This document shows, piece after piece, positions 35,665 through 47,170 of a stretch of DNA of 64,000 nt. The position numbers and the translations under genes are program-made. Position 1 is the stretch's first letter. Each line of letters begins with the position of its first letter. Source of the DNA: Brevipalpus yothersi. Its lineage: Eukaryota; Arthropoda; Arachnida; Trombidiformes; Tenuipalpidae. The notes beneath the pieces are model-generated. The model was not told the origin of the DNA, ran no database searches, and saw only the letters and a program-made list of their open reading frames with translations. The stretch is taken from the NCBI GenBank assembly GCA_003956705.1, contig QZCP01000778.1, positions 408,768 through 472,767 of the forward strand, read 5' to 3'.

Positions 35665-36854
35665 TTCACACTCAATGTATTTGATGGAGAAAAGAAGATT
35701 TAGCCAAATATCAGCTACTCCTATCACACAGCTGCTGACACTTGATGGTGAACCTTAAATGATAAAATTTGAACACTCTACCAACCAAAAATCAACTTTC
35801 TCTATCTCTTGTGTTACCGAAAGTAACAATGTTTATGTGTTTAGATTTGGCCTCTTAACTAAAGATCAAATAATTTGTGGAGAAGAAAAATTTTTCTTCT
35901 TCCTCTCTTCTCTCAACAAACAATCAAATGCAATTACTGTGGCATTCATTTGAACTCACACATACACACACCTCACATACACACATGAAAAAAAGTGCAA
36001 CATCTTACGAGCACACACAAATGGCAAGATAAAATCAAATAAATTTAATTAAACTAATTTCTCATTCAAAACACAGAGCAAGTATGTATAAGATTTTGTT
36101 GTTGATGTGCAAAGATTACATTGGCTTGACTTGAACAGCAGCAGCTGGACCATCGAGCAATGCATACATACTGTACACACAGCATTGAGCGCCGTAATTG
36201 AACCTCAAATACTGTTGCTGAGAGGCTGCTGCAACAGCATCTGCAACCGTGTCTATGTGCAATATTATATTCACATAGACATTCTCATTCTAGAACAATG
36301 TCCATGAACTTACTCTCGTGTGTGTGTGTGTGTGTGGATATATCAGTATTCTGGTCTGAGTGTGAGTGTGTGGTTGTTGTTGTTGATTGAGTTTTTGGTT
36401 TGTTGATCTACACCATTTCGATTACGGATATTGGTGATTGTTGAGAAAAATTTTCTTCTTTTATTCGACAAAAAATATCTTTACAAGGTGTTTCAAATTT
36501 GACTGGTTAACTGTTAGAGGTGAGATATGTGGAAACATTTTGAACACATAAATTGAATTTTTTTTTTCACATTCAGATACATGTATTAACGAGAAACGTG
36601 GAGGAGAACATTTACAGTGATTATTATTCGAAAAAGAATAGGTATGTATAATTTTGTGTGAGATATTTTATTGAATTAACGATTTAACATTTGATAATCA
36701 TTCGATTTAATCGGGAATGGAATGTTATCAAGATATGTAATATCTTTGGGTTAAATTTTGTGGAGAGAGAAAGAAGGGGGGAAGAGAAAGTAACGGTAAA
36801 TTATGTATACGAGTATAAGGAGAAGGTTTCGAAATTCGCCTTGTTCACACTCGA
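35665..36854. other. OGA upstream region and member C 3' region
   Basis: Holds the OGA promoter. A TG run lies at about 36318-36336. No gene is called. Two ORFs of 64-66 codons on the plus strand (35759-35953 and 36107-36307) have no recognisable features. Confidence 0.5.
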
Positions 36855-37373
36855 TTATCTGTTCTTCTTGGTTGGATTACTTTTTGTTTTCGCTGATGTA
36901 TTCACACTTGGTGTATCATATTTTTCTAGTGCATTTGCAACTTGAGTAACCAATTCAATGATATACTGTTGGAGAGGAAATTGATCAAGTGATCTTTTTC
37001 TACCATACGAAGGTGCACCACCGTAAGCTCCTGGAGTCAGTAGTGATGTGAGACCAAATGGATTGAATATAAAGTATAGAATCGATATAACAATCACTGC
37101 ACCAATGCCAAATAAGACCAACATGGGCAAAAATGATACTAATGGTGATGAGAGTGATGTTTGTCGATGTCCAATGTTCGCATAATCATTGTGAGTTCCG
37201 TAAGGTGAAGCATTGGGTTGATTCGAACTTGCTTGCTGATATTGCCATAGACCAGCAGTTCCTGTTTGCTGTTGATTGGTAGCTTCAACTGCTGATGTTA
37301 AATGAAGACATCCCACAATTATTAGAGCCACGATTAGATTTATCATCACATTTAGAAGCCTGAAATCCATCAT
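36855..37373 (-). CDS. GRKKRS-family secreted/single-TM protein, member C
   Basis: A single exon of 172 residues with a clear signal peptide (about residues 8-28, ending LTSAVEA). A Gln/Asn-rich linker (SSNQPNASPYGTHNDY) follows, then a hydrophobic segment of about 28 residues (FLPMLVLFGIGAVIVISILY). Next are a Gly/Ala/Pro/Tyr-rich loop, the basic site YGRKRSLDQF, and a helix (QYIIELVTQVANALEKYD). A lysine-rich tail (KSNPTKKNR) closes it. The order matches members A, B and D. The basic site has one lysine fewer than in A and B. A TATA box lies at 37589-37582. No known domain is recognised. Confidence 0.65.
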   Translation of the reverse strand: MMDFRLLNVMINLIVALIIVGCLHLTSAVEATNQQQTGTAGLWQYQQASSNQPNASPYGTHNDYANIGHRQTSLSSPLVSFLPMLVLFGIGAVIVISILYFIFNPFGLTSLLTPGAYGGAPSYGRKRSLDQFPLQQYIIELVTQVANALEKYDTPSVNTSAKTKSNPTKKNR

Positions 37374-37581
37374 TTTGAACGGTGTTAATTTTCGAAAATG
37401 TTATAATTTTTATTTTAACACTACTTAACGGTAATTTTCTTATCAACACTTTACAACTTGAGAAAAAATTCGAACGTTAGTATAAATCGTTAGATGAACA
37501 CCCGAAATCGAACAAGCACTTGTTAAATGCTCTCCTCGATCATACATTGACGACTGCTAAGAATAATAGGCCACCAAATAA

Positions 37582-37589
37582 CTTATATA
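37582..37589 (-). promoter_or_regulatory. TATA box of member C
   Basis: TATATAAG on the minus strand, about 210 nt upstream of the ATG at 37373. This implies a 5' UTR of roughly 180 nt. Confidence 0.45.
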
Positions 37590-40276
37590 AGAGTGAAATG
37601 AAATAGGATGTGGACATGAGGACAATAGGATGATGGAGAAAGGGACAAGAAGAAGATGCGGACAAAAATGATGTCAGTTTCACTATCTTACCATCTTTAT
37701 CTCTCTCTTTCTCTCTCTCTCACTTTCTAACTTTTCAATTAATATTAGAATCTAATGAGCATATCATTCAGGCAACATTTCGGGGAACTCTTCATTGTAG
37801 ACCCAAAATACAATGTATGTATGTATGTGCCTTTAGCTCTATTGTGTGTACAGATTGTTCTTCTATCTAGTGAAATGTGTCCAGCCTGTAGGTGATAAAG
37901 TTCTTTTTATTCCCTATGAACAAAGCACCACTAACAGGTGAATATATCTTCAAGATTCGCTCTATTAATTGGTTTTCCAAAGCTTTCGAATCTATCATTC
38001 ACTTCGTAGTAGACTTTGTATGTGAGTGTGTGTTAGAGGTGATGAGGAATTGAAATGTAATGAAAAGATGAAGATGAAAATGATGAAAATGAGAATGAAG
38101 ATGTCCAACGATCCTGAACTTGGCCCCCATCTGGAGATCTTCAACTTGTTTTTAATAGTAAAATGAATTCAATTGAATCATCTAAGCGAAAAAATATTGT
38201 GGTGCAACAATATTGAATCATCATATCTGAATGTAACAAAATGGTATAAAAAAATATGAAAGACATCGATTATCATTTTCTAAATGATTGGCAAATATAC
38301 ATCTCTGCATCCTGTGGAATTTCTCTCTTCTTTCCCTCTTCCCTTCCATGTGAATGGAGGCAGAGAATATTTCCAAGAGAAACGGATACAAAATGAACTT
38401 TGCTCTTTGTTACTTTAATTTCTTTGAACTTTTGCATCCCTTACTCGAGTGAATGTCTCTTCATTTGTGTAAGTCTATGTGTGTGGATGAAAATCTTTCC
38501 ATCAGGCATCCTAGATTGTCAAGTCATGTCATCAGCTCTGATGCTGATGATAAAAAAATCGGATAAGATAAATCACGGTTATCTTTCCCCATGTTTCCAG
38601 TTTCCTCATCCTCTTTTGCTCCCATGATACACTCTGTTCCCCTGGTAAACAATCAATTAAGTCCATTACTGACTATCTTGATTATCAATCTCTACTGATA
38701 ATCATCCTTTCAATCTTTATCTTCATCATTGTCAGATGATCATTGGAATCCAGCAAAAATTGATTTATAGCGAAAATATTTTCGAGTAACCCATAGATGA
38801 AGCACATTGAACACCCATTTTGATCAATAGAAAGATTTAGGTTCACCTATCAAACTGTCCATCTAATTGTTACAAGACACAGCCCCATCGGTGATAATTT
38901 TCGAGACATAATATTCTCGTCTGATACCTGGATAGCCCTCGAAAAAAATCCAAGATTTCACTCTACTCATTTGCAGCCAATCTTTCGATTTTGATAATTG
39001 GCTCGTCATCAAGATCGAGATCCGGTTTTCCAACTTATCGTCAAAGTTACTAAGTTACTAATTAATAATCTCAAGTTGAACATCACTCAGTTATCATCAA
39101 AATTTGTGATATTGTGTCATTTGAGGTCAGCGAAGGTTTTACTCGATTTTCATGATCAAGCATCATGATTTGTTAAGCATTCTCAGATGTTTTTCTAGAA
39201 ATGAGGGGAAAATATTCCAACTTACCATGCTATGTTATGATACGATTCCAGACATTTGCTGACTTCCATGATCGATCTATTATCTAGTCAAACAGAATTA
39301 AGATTAACTGAGAGATAATCATGTTCTGTTATTTATTGTATCTCTCTACCTAAAAATAAATACCAGTGACCTTGAGTCAATCTGTAAGATGAAATTCTTA
39401 GAATAGATTGATCATTATACATGTATTATTTTGCACGAGGAATTCTTGATTTTTTGTTCAAACTTCTTTTCCAATTAATTATTATTATCATCTCCCTTTC
39501 ATTTTCTAACCTCATCATTTACACTTGATCCTCAATTTCGAGAAAAGTTTTCTACCTTATTTTCTATTTCGTTGATATGTGAATCTCAATGCTCATGAAT
39601 TTAACTCTCTTTCCCAATCAAAGTTTGTTTGAAAAACTTTTCCATAAGCAATGGAACGAGTTCTAACCAGAAACTGAATCGTCCTCACTTCCAGTATTGA
39701 TAAATATGCACTGGTGGGAATATTTTACCTGTCAATTGCTGATACTGACAAGTTTCCTTCATGTAGAAGAATGATTACTGTAACTTGATTATGAATGAAG
39801 TCAATATCTTTCATATTTCATCGTGCTGAATCGATACTCTTTCTCTCGCTCTTTCGAGATCGCTTCCTGGAATTTCATCACAACACCAGAACGTAATGTG
39901 CAATTTTCCATTGGAAAAAAGATTACGTTCCCAGCTAGTGTAGCTATGATTACGTTCTCAATCTATCTAACGGTACATTTATCACAGGTATTTTTCCTAA
40001 TTTCTCGAATATTCGACTCTAGTCCGTTGAAAAAAAAAGAATTCGTACTGGTAGCAGATGGATGAGCATTTGGGATACAATAGAGAGATTTACAGATAAT
40101 TGATTGATCGATCGTTGAGAAATCGTCCCTGAAATCCAAGTGCCAATAAGATGATGGTTCGATTGATTTATCTTCTATCTGATTTCTCATCTAATCTGAT
40201 TATATATACACAGGAGGTGTGTGTGGGTGTCTTATGGGGAAAAGGAGTTCTGATGGAAGAGAAAGAAAGAAAGAAA

Positions 40277-40280
<4 letters not shown>

Positions 40281-40328
<48 letters not shown>
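40281..40328. repeat. (GA)n microsatellite
   Basis: An uninterrupted GA tract about 350 bp upstream of the phosphoserine phosphatase start codon. Confidence 0.95.
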
Positions 40329-40335
<7 letters not shown>

Positions 40336-40678
40336 GGAGTCTGCACTTTGATTACTTATAAAGTGCGTCAAGCATATCATTTCAATCCTCTGCTTATTCG
40401 TTCATTCGTTTCCAAACGAGTTTCGCTTTCAGAGTAATTTTCCTTTAACAAGAGTCTCTATTCGAGTCTCTCTCTCTCCCTGTCTTTCTATTTCTCTCTC
40501 TCTCTCCCTCTTATATTCTAAGTACATATATATATATTTCCATTTTTCCATAGTGCCAACCAAAGAATATTGAAAACCTACTTAAAAGAAACTACAAAAA
40601 GTGATCATCTCTCTCTCCACTTGTGAATCTGTGTTAAATAAAGTTAAAATAAATTTAGTGTTAATCAATTAATCAAGT

Positions 40679-41963
40679 ATGGCACATCAACGACAAGCCG
40701 AAAATCTAGTCCGTGCTCTTTGGCGTTCAGTAGATGCTGTATGCTTCGACGTCGATTCTACCGTGTGTAAAGATGAAGCAATTGATGAGTTGGCCAAATT
40801 TGCCAAAGTTGAAATGTCCGAAGTTGTCAAAATGTAAGATCTTTACGATGATTTTCAAATTCAATTAAAATTGATTGAGTAACTTTTTTGCTCATCCAAA
40901 TTTGATTTGATCATTCAGAACTCAACTCGCAATGCGAGGTGGCTGCTCGTTCCAGGAGGCGCTAGCAAGTAGATTAGATCTGATTAAGCCATCTCGAAAA
41001 TTGGTCTACGATTTTATCCAAAAAAATCCACCTCGACTCACTCCTGGTATCAAGGAATTGGTGGACACATTACACAGACGTGGTGTCGATGTGTATCTGG
41101 TGTCCGGTGGATTTGATGTTATAATCGAGCCAGTCGCCAAAGAGCTGAATATTCCTTTTGCCAACATATTCGCCAATCGATTGAAGTTCTATTATGATGG
41201 TGTGTATTTCATTCATATTTTTTTGTGCTTCTTTCGATTGTCTTATAACATTTTGAGGGTTATTTCTGATATATTTTTCTCTCTCTCTTTCTTTCTTCCT
41301 CTTTTTCCATCACATTATCTCTTCCAGGAAGTTATGCGGGCTTTGATGACACAGCTCCAACTTCACAGCAAGATGGAAAAGCGCAAGTGTGTGCTTACTT
41401 GAAAGAACGTTTCGATTACCAAACAGTAATCATGGTTGGCGATGGAGCTACTGATTTGGCTGCATGTCCACCTGCTGTAAGTATCGCACTTTAAGGTTGA
41501 AAGTTTGGTGATCATGATAAGTGATTAATTGGTTTTCCTTGCGAAATTATCTGTCTGCAACGAATGGAAGAGCGAAAGAGAGAGAGAGCGAAATAAAAAG
41601 AGAGAGAGAGAAAGACTTCGATCGTGACTTTGGCCGGTGAATGAGTGTGACACTCAAACTGGCTGATACCTTCTAGGCTGATTGATATGACACTATCACT
41701 AGGGTTCATTGTTGAATACACACACATATATATAAGGAAAATGGCAATTGACAGATTAGATTTTAAGATGATGGTCCTTTTTTGCTAGCATTTTGTTCTA
41801 CATATTGCTTAATCTGTGATTTAACATGTCTCTTCCACTTTCTACTATTCAGGATGCATTCATTGGTTTCGGCGGGAATCAAGCTCGAGACACGATAAAA
41901 AGGCAAGCAAAATGGTTTGTGACCAGTTTCAAAGAGATGAACGATGAGCTTGATAGAAATTGA
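40679..41963 (+). CDS. PSPH: Phosphoserine phosphatase
   Basis: Four exons (40679-40833, 40919-41199, 41328-41476, 41853-41963) give 231 residues; human PSPH is 225. It performs the last step of L-serine synthesis, hydrolysing phosphoserine in the cytosol. HAD-family motifs are complete: FDVDSTV (nucleophile Asp24, general acid Asp26), VYLVSGGF for motif II, and MVGDGATDLAA for motif IV. The C-terminus IGFGGNQARDTIKRQAKWFV matches the animal enzymes. The cap region (LAMRGGCSFQEALASRL) that closes over the substrate is present. The second intron is the one left unspliced in the longest open frame (to 41402), but splicing restores the conserved DDTAPTSQQDGK block. Confidence 0.95.
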
Positions 41964-42966
41964 TTTAGTCATGCTCGTAATGTGTACACATAAAATGTTA
42001 AAAGGCCAAAATTTTTCCTATGTAATTGAAGAATAATCTGTCTGTCTTCATTGTATAGTGGAAAATTATTGTGACACTGTAAAGTTAGCAAATCATTTTA
42101 TTATTTAATATCTAATCATTGTAAACGATTTTGATCATTCTAATGATCACGTTAATGATGGGCCCTATGCTTAGCATTTGGTCTTTACATCGCTCTCTTC
42201 TTTTTCTCGAGAAAAAAATTCGAGTTATTAATTTTCCCTTGAATCTGCTGAAAAAATTAACCTGCTCGTGTTGTAGAGGCATTTATTTTGAACTTGGAAC
42301 GATGAAGAAGAAAAAATAAAATTTTACTCTCATCAACTGTATTTGTTCTGTTTGACTCTGAGAACTCTTTTTGTTCACTCAAAAGCATATATCTATACAT
42401 CAAAAATTTATCTGTAAAAATATTTGAATTTTTTTCTCACATGCTGAGATAGGAAAGAAATCTCAATCTCAAGAATATGCTGATAGGTTTCCAGTATTCA
42501 AGGAGTTGAAACAAGTTATACTAAATGAATACATGGCTGGGAAGATAATCACCAATGTCGTCTGGGTGTATTTCAGGGTCTTCAAACTAGTAACTGAATC
42601 TGGACGAGGTTGTCTTTCTTTAATTTTTCTTTTTCCAAATCAGAGGATTATTTTCTAGGTTGTTTCAGTTTCTTCAACGAAACGAACCGTCTCTGTGTGC
42701 CTTGAGACCACGGAATGCCATTTTTCTTAATCATCATTAGAAAATTTTCAAAACACTTCTATGGTTCGTAAATGAAATTGAACGATGATAACTGACTAGA
42801 TCAGATGAGCTTGCTGAGCCTTCTCTAGGCTTATTTGATCTTCTCTCCTCTAGATCTAAGAGAGATTCCCAATCGAGAGATGTAATCCGAAAAAGAAAAA
42901 AATACAGAGCAAAAGGAACGAAGTAACACAGATAGAAGAAGCTGTCACTAGTTAGTTAATAATCGT
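41964..42966. other. Convergent intergenic interval
   Basis: Lies between the 3' ends of phosphoserine phosphatase (+) and member D (-). AATAAA lies at 42315. No gene is seen. Confidence 0.55.
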
Positions 42967-43746
42967 TCACGATCTTTGATCAGGTTGATGAGAACGAGAA
43001 ATGTTGGAGGCCTTGAGAGTGAAAAATGTTGCATGTAACTCTTTCATTAATTGAAAACTTTGATGATGATTAACATTACGTCGCTTTCGGCCTATTAAGC
43101 CGGCCTGTCCGAATGTAGTTGGTCCTGGTACACCACCCAGAGTGGCCGGAATGATGGCAGGCTGAATGCCACCCACCGGGCCGATACCTCCATAGCCACC
43201 ACCCGCTTGGGACTGGAGAAGTAAAATGAATGGCATGAACATTGAGATGATTAATCCGAAAAAACCGGCAATCGTTAGGATGACAAGAAAAAGAGTGAAT
43301 TCGTCACTACGATGATGGTGGGTAAGTGGTGATGGCCGATGCCTGGACACCATCTCAGTTGGACTTGAGTATAGTCCCGGACCAAATCCAGTATTCGAAG
43401 GTAACAAAGATGCTGGAGGTGGTGGAGGAGGAGGTGGAATCCATTCGGGTAGCTCATCTCCATTCTCATAATCATTATTATTCGATGGATTACCAAGCTC
43501 TTCATCATCTTCATTACTGTTGTCCGTTACTGTCATTTGGCGTTGATCAGTTGAAGGTGTCGGTCTTCGAGCGACCATGCTGGTAGCTCCAGTCTTATCT
43601 TCATTACGATGAACAATCAATGGGATCGGTTTTCTCACTATGGCTATTGGTTCAAGTTGTTGCTGTTGTTGTTGTTGGCGATCAGCGATAACTGAATTGG
43701 TAAAGTTCAAGATGGCCACGAAAAGCACAAAAATGGTTATCAACAT
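42967..43746 (-). CDS. GRKKRS-family secreted/single-TM protein, member D (divergent)
   Basis: A single coding exon of 259 residues from the ATG at 43746, which opens a textbook signal peptide (MLITIFVLFVAILNFTNSVIA). A pyrimidine-rich CAG just upstream (about 43755) suggests a 5' UTR intron. The mature part starts with a poly-Gln run, an acidic Asn/Asp/Glu stretch and a poly-Pro run. A hydrophobic segment (FTLFLVILTIAGFFGLIISM) and a long Gly/Pro/Ile-rich loop follow, then the basic site IGRKRRNV and a short helix (SFQLMKELHATFFTL). It shares the architecture of members A-C but not clear residue identity outside the basic site, so membership is less certain. No known domain is recognised. 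Confidence 0.6.
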   Translation of the reverse strand: MLITIFVLFVAILNFTNSVIADRQQQQQQQLEPIAIVRKPIPLIVHRNEDKTGATSMVARRPTPSTDQRQMTVTDNSNEDDEELGNPSNNNDYENGDELPEWIPPPPPPPPASLLPSNTGFGPGLYSSPTEMVSRHRPSPLTHHHRSDEFTLFLVILTIAGFFGLIISMFMPFILLLQSQAGGGYGGIGPVGGIQPAIIPATLGGVPGPTTFGQAGLIGRKRRNVNHHQSFQLMKELHATFFTLKASNISRSHQPDQRS

Positions 43747-44968
43747 TGATGATGCTGAGATACAGGACACATAGTTAATTTGAAGCTATGACATCACTGG
43801 AATTAAGTCATATTGAAGTCACGAGAATTCGATAGAATGTTGAAAAAAATTCATCAGCAACGATTAACATTTTGGATGAAAATTTACTTGGAAATCATCA
43901 TCATAAACTTTTTGGATGTCTCTACTCCATCATCAGTGTTCGAAACTGATGATGATCTGATGATGATATCATTACCATCTAGCAAGAAGCTGATTTTGGA
44001 AAAATTTTCTGGTCCTCCAATATTTCTTTGTATTTATTATTTCTACCGTTCACAGTGGCATTGTTGTCTGAAGCATTTGATGAGGAGAAAGATGGGGAAA
44101 AGATTAGGCAATATTCTGAGAGAGAAGAATGAGCTTCACCAACTTTCAGCGGAATCAGTTCACATCCTTCCAGAAAGAAGCTAATCGCTCAATGGCTTTG
44201 ATCTCGATATGAGCATAATGTTGAAAAGAATATTTGACACTCATTGTTGCAAATCACTTCCTCTCTCTCTCTCTTCTCTGTTTGCACCGAGAAACACCCT
44301 GTTGACCGAGAAATCATCTTCTTTTGAAAATCATTGATGAAAAAAATTAAAGTCCTTTCCTCACTGGAAGATCATTCTGAACATTTAGATCACTTGCAAA
44401 ATTAAGATCTACAATTTGACAAAATTTTCAAACTGGAACTAGCAGATAACTAAAACTGATAGAAGTCGAACTCATTTTCATAGCCTAATTGAGATGATTC
44501 CTCACCTTTTTCTCATTATTCTTCACATCCCAAAATCTGTAGAACAGTTGTCAATAAATTATTATATTGAAATATTATCTCTCTCTCATGGAAATGTCTC
44601 CAAGAACGTTACATCGTTAGATCTATCCCCTAGTATTGAGTTTGCATTTCATTTCGATCGGGCTAAATCTTTGATACCGTTTTCTCAGTTTATCGATACA
44701 ATCCCAATTGATTATCATAAATTTTTGATTTTCTGAAAAATATCTGGTCAATTGACATCCGTGTAACTTTTAAAAAATGATCGACACCTGAACAGCTAAT
44801 CAATTGAGGAGCAAATTGAGCGCCAAAAGACGACAAAGTAGCGTGGCGTCACATGTTGCCTCAGACTTTTAAATTGATTGTAAACATTGTTGAATTTTGA
44901 ATTTTGTTTTGTGCTTGATTGTCGATGGTTAATGGTTGGTAACTGGTTTATGATAAATTGTGAACGGT
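43747..44968. other. Intergenic interval between member D and C1D
   Basis: Holds two divergent promoters. The plus-strand ORF at 43813-44184 has no ATG at its start and no recognised features. Confidence 0.5.
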
Positions 44969-45503
44969 ATGGATTTACCGAGTAATTTGGTTGCTCCATG
45001 TAATCAATTTCGTGCCAAAATGGGCCAATTGAAGAGTGCTTGTAATGATTTTTTACAAAATTTAGATTGTTTACGAGAAAAAGCGAAAGATAATCCGGCC
45101 GAAGAGGCACAAATTGATTTAACATTAACATTCACTTTAAATTCACTTTTTTGGAGTAAGTATTCAAGTGATACACTGTTCTCAATTTTTAATGATTGTT
45201 CTAATTTTTGACTTTGTTCTTGTTTCCCTCAAAGTTTATCTTATTTGTAATGGGATCGATCCAAGAAAACATAAAATAAAGGAAGAAATAATTCGTATTA
45301 AAAATTCGATGGTACGTTTAAATGAAATCAAGAATCCTCCAATAAAGCCTAAAGTGAATAAAGAAGCAGCTGGTAGATTTGTTAGAAGTGCTTTATTCGA
45401 TCCCAATGATAAATCAAAGAAAAGTGGAGCCAGAAATGATGCCTTTCACTATACGAGACCTGGTACAGAGAGTGGAACACCAAATAAAAGAAGAAAGTTT
45501 TAG
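44969..45503 (+). CDS. C1D: C1D nuclear exosome cofactor (Rrp47/Lrp1 family)
   Basis: Two exons (44969-45155 and 45235-45503) give 151 residues; human C1D is 141. C1D binds RRP6 and helps the nuclear exosome process 3' ends of pre-rRNA and snoRNA. The N-terminal helical Sas10/C1D domain is visible (FLQNLDCLREKAKDNP and the long helix after it). The hallmark stretch is split by the intron: LTFTLNSLFWIYLICNGIDP followed by KEEIIRIKNSMVRLNEI. In the family this reads as a Leu-rich helix, a GxDP turn and then a basic helix. The C-terminus is Lys/Arg-rich (TPNKRRKF), usual for its RNA-binding tail. The ATG at 44969 is used; the frame extends back only through GTG. Confidence 0.9.
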
Positions 45504-45969
45504 CACCAACAAATAGTCTAGATCCAGCATGTTTCTTATTTAAGCATCTTTTTGTACACTTTTCTTTAAATAACTATAAGTTTTCAGACTTTTCATCTGA
45601 AAATCGGCCAAAGATGACTCGTCTCTAAGTTATCAGTAGTCCAAGAGACATAACCTGCAAATATTCACTTTTTGGAGCAAGTACCTTCAAGTCCGTGTAT
45701 TTTTCACTACTGTCCTCTGAGTAATTTTGACATGCTTGTTTCAAAGCAGAAGTAAGCTCTAGGAAAATGAGAGGAAGGGAAGAGAATAAATTACTGATCG
45801 TCATGGTGAGATTCGATTCCCTCGAAGCTCAGGAATGTGTTTTTACAAATTTTAATAGCAATTTTCTTTATAAATTTTTCCATGAAAGGGTATAATCAGC
45901 TTACTGTAGCAACCCTGGATAACAAAGTCTTAAAATTAGCTTCAATATATATACTTTTGGGTTTAGGAT
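45504..45969. other. Convergent intergenic interval
   Basis: Shared 3' flank of C1D (+) and RNF121 (-). No gene is seen. A sequence like a tRNA B box near 45811 has no cloverleaf around it. Confidence 0.55.
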
Positions 45970-47170
45970 TCATTCGAGCCCCAAGAACCAATTGATTCCT
46001 TGTACACCTAAAAGAATCACTGGCTGCCAAGCCACAAGGTAACGTATAAAATCCAATAGGTTACCATAAAGATAATGTGGCTTTTGGAAAGGAAGCGAAG
46101 CGAAAAGCTTTTGTGTGTCCACTTTTTCACGACAGAATGGACATACTTGCTTTTTTCCAACCAAACACCATCCATATATACAATACTCGTGATATTTATG
46201 ACCACACGATAGAGTGAAACATCTTTCACCAGAAGCTGTCTCATACGCAATTGAATTGTTACTGGCATCATCAAGTCCATCGTGACTTCGACCACAGATC
46301 GCACAAGTTGAGCTCTTCAATTGTTTTGAAGGCAAAGATGAGGAAGGTGAGTAGTAGCCAACGTTGGCAGTTAATATATCAACCAAAAAATCGGTGAAAT
46401 CACGAGTTAAGACACCCCAATAAATACCATAGAAAAGAAGTAGTATACCAAAGTCTAGAGGTAATTGAGGCCGAAGACCGAAAACCAAGTTGATGCCTGC
46501 AAAAATACAAGTGGGTAAGCAATTGACCAGAACCAAGAATTAGTATTTCCAAAACAAAATTTACCTAAAAATGTGCACAAAACTATCACATAGCCGGTGA
46601 TTGCTACACCAGATGAAAAAGAATACAAATAGTAAAACCATTGATAGATTAAGCGAGGTATAGATCCACACATTCGGTGATTAGTGAGAGGCTTCCATAT
46701 GAAAGCGACCGTCAGTAATGTTATCATCAACCAAATGCCAACAAAACGATACCAAGAATTGTGTACAGATATAACTAATGGAATAATCCACATTCCAAAC
46801 ATTGATACATTCTGATAGCTTTTCATGTGTCTCTTCTTCCATGTTATCAAACAAATTTGTACAACAAAAGTCGAGATGATCAAAACCAGTAGCATCATGG
46901 CATGCATGCCCTCATGTCCACGATGTTTTTCATGGAATAATATATGATTTCTATCCTCTTCACTGAGAGCAGATAGATTAATTTTGGAGATATCCTTTGA
47001 AATGAAGAAGAAAGAGAAGGAAAGATGAAGATGTTATCTCAAGATGATGCGGTACGTGTCAATAATTGAAGCTTTCACTCCAGATTGTAATGTTCATAAG
47101 ATGCCAGATAATCAGTATTTGTATGAGTGTTTACCTGATGTCCATGAGTTTCATAATGATGATGAGACAT
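45970..47170 (-). CDS. RNF121: RNF121-type multi-pass RING E3 ubiquitin ligase
   Basis: Three exons (47170-47135, 46994-46565, 46496-45970) give 330 residues; human RNF121 is 327. It is an ER/Golgi membrane ubiquitin ligase implicated in quality control of membrane proteins such as Notch and sodium channels. Exon 1 encodes only MSHHHYETHGHQ. Exon 2 starts with the conserved HEKHRGHEGMHAMM block and then several hydrophobic helices. The RING domain lies at the C-terminal side: CAICGR, then CFTLSCGHKYHEYCIYGWC, then CPFCREKV, which supplies the zinc ligands. One or two hydrophobic helices follow (QPVILLGVQGINWFL). Family length and layout match well. Confidence 0.95.

Larger units (their letters stand above)
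37374..40678. other. Gene-free interval, 3.3 kb
   Basis: Left end: member C promoter. Right end: phosphoserine phosphatase promoter, with a long GA tract (40281-40328), CT runs and TATATATATATA at about 40526-40537. I see no gene between them. Confidence 0.55.

Noticed and set aside
40151..40437. ORFs rich in Glu-Arg on both strands
   Set aside because: They are translations of a GA microsatellite; the same is true of 8249-8712 and 56366-56590.
43813..44184. Plus-strand ORF of 123 codons upstream of member D
   Set aside because: It begins with a non-ATG codon, has no domain and lies in the promoter region of member D.
45800..45830. tRNA B-box-like sequence (ATTCGATTCC)
   Set aside because: No A box, no anticodon arm and no acceptor-stem pairing at the required distances.
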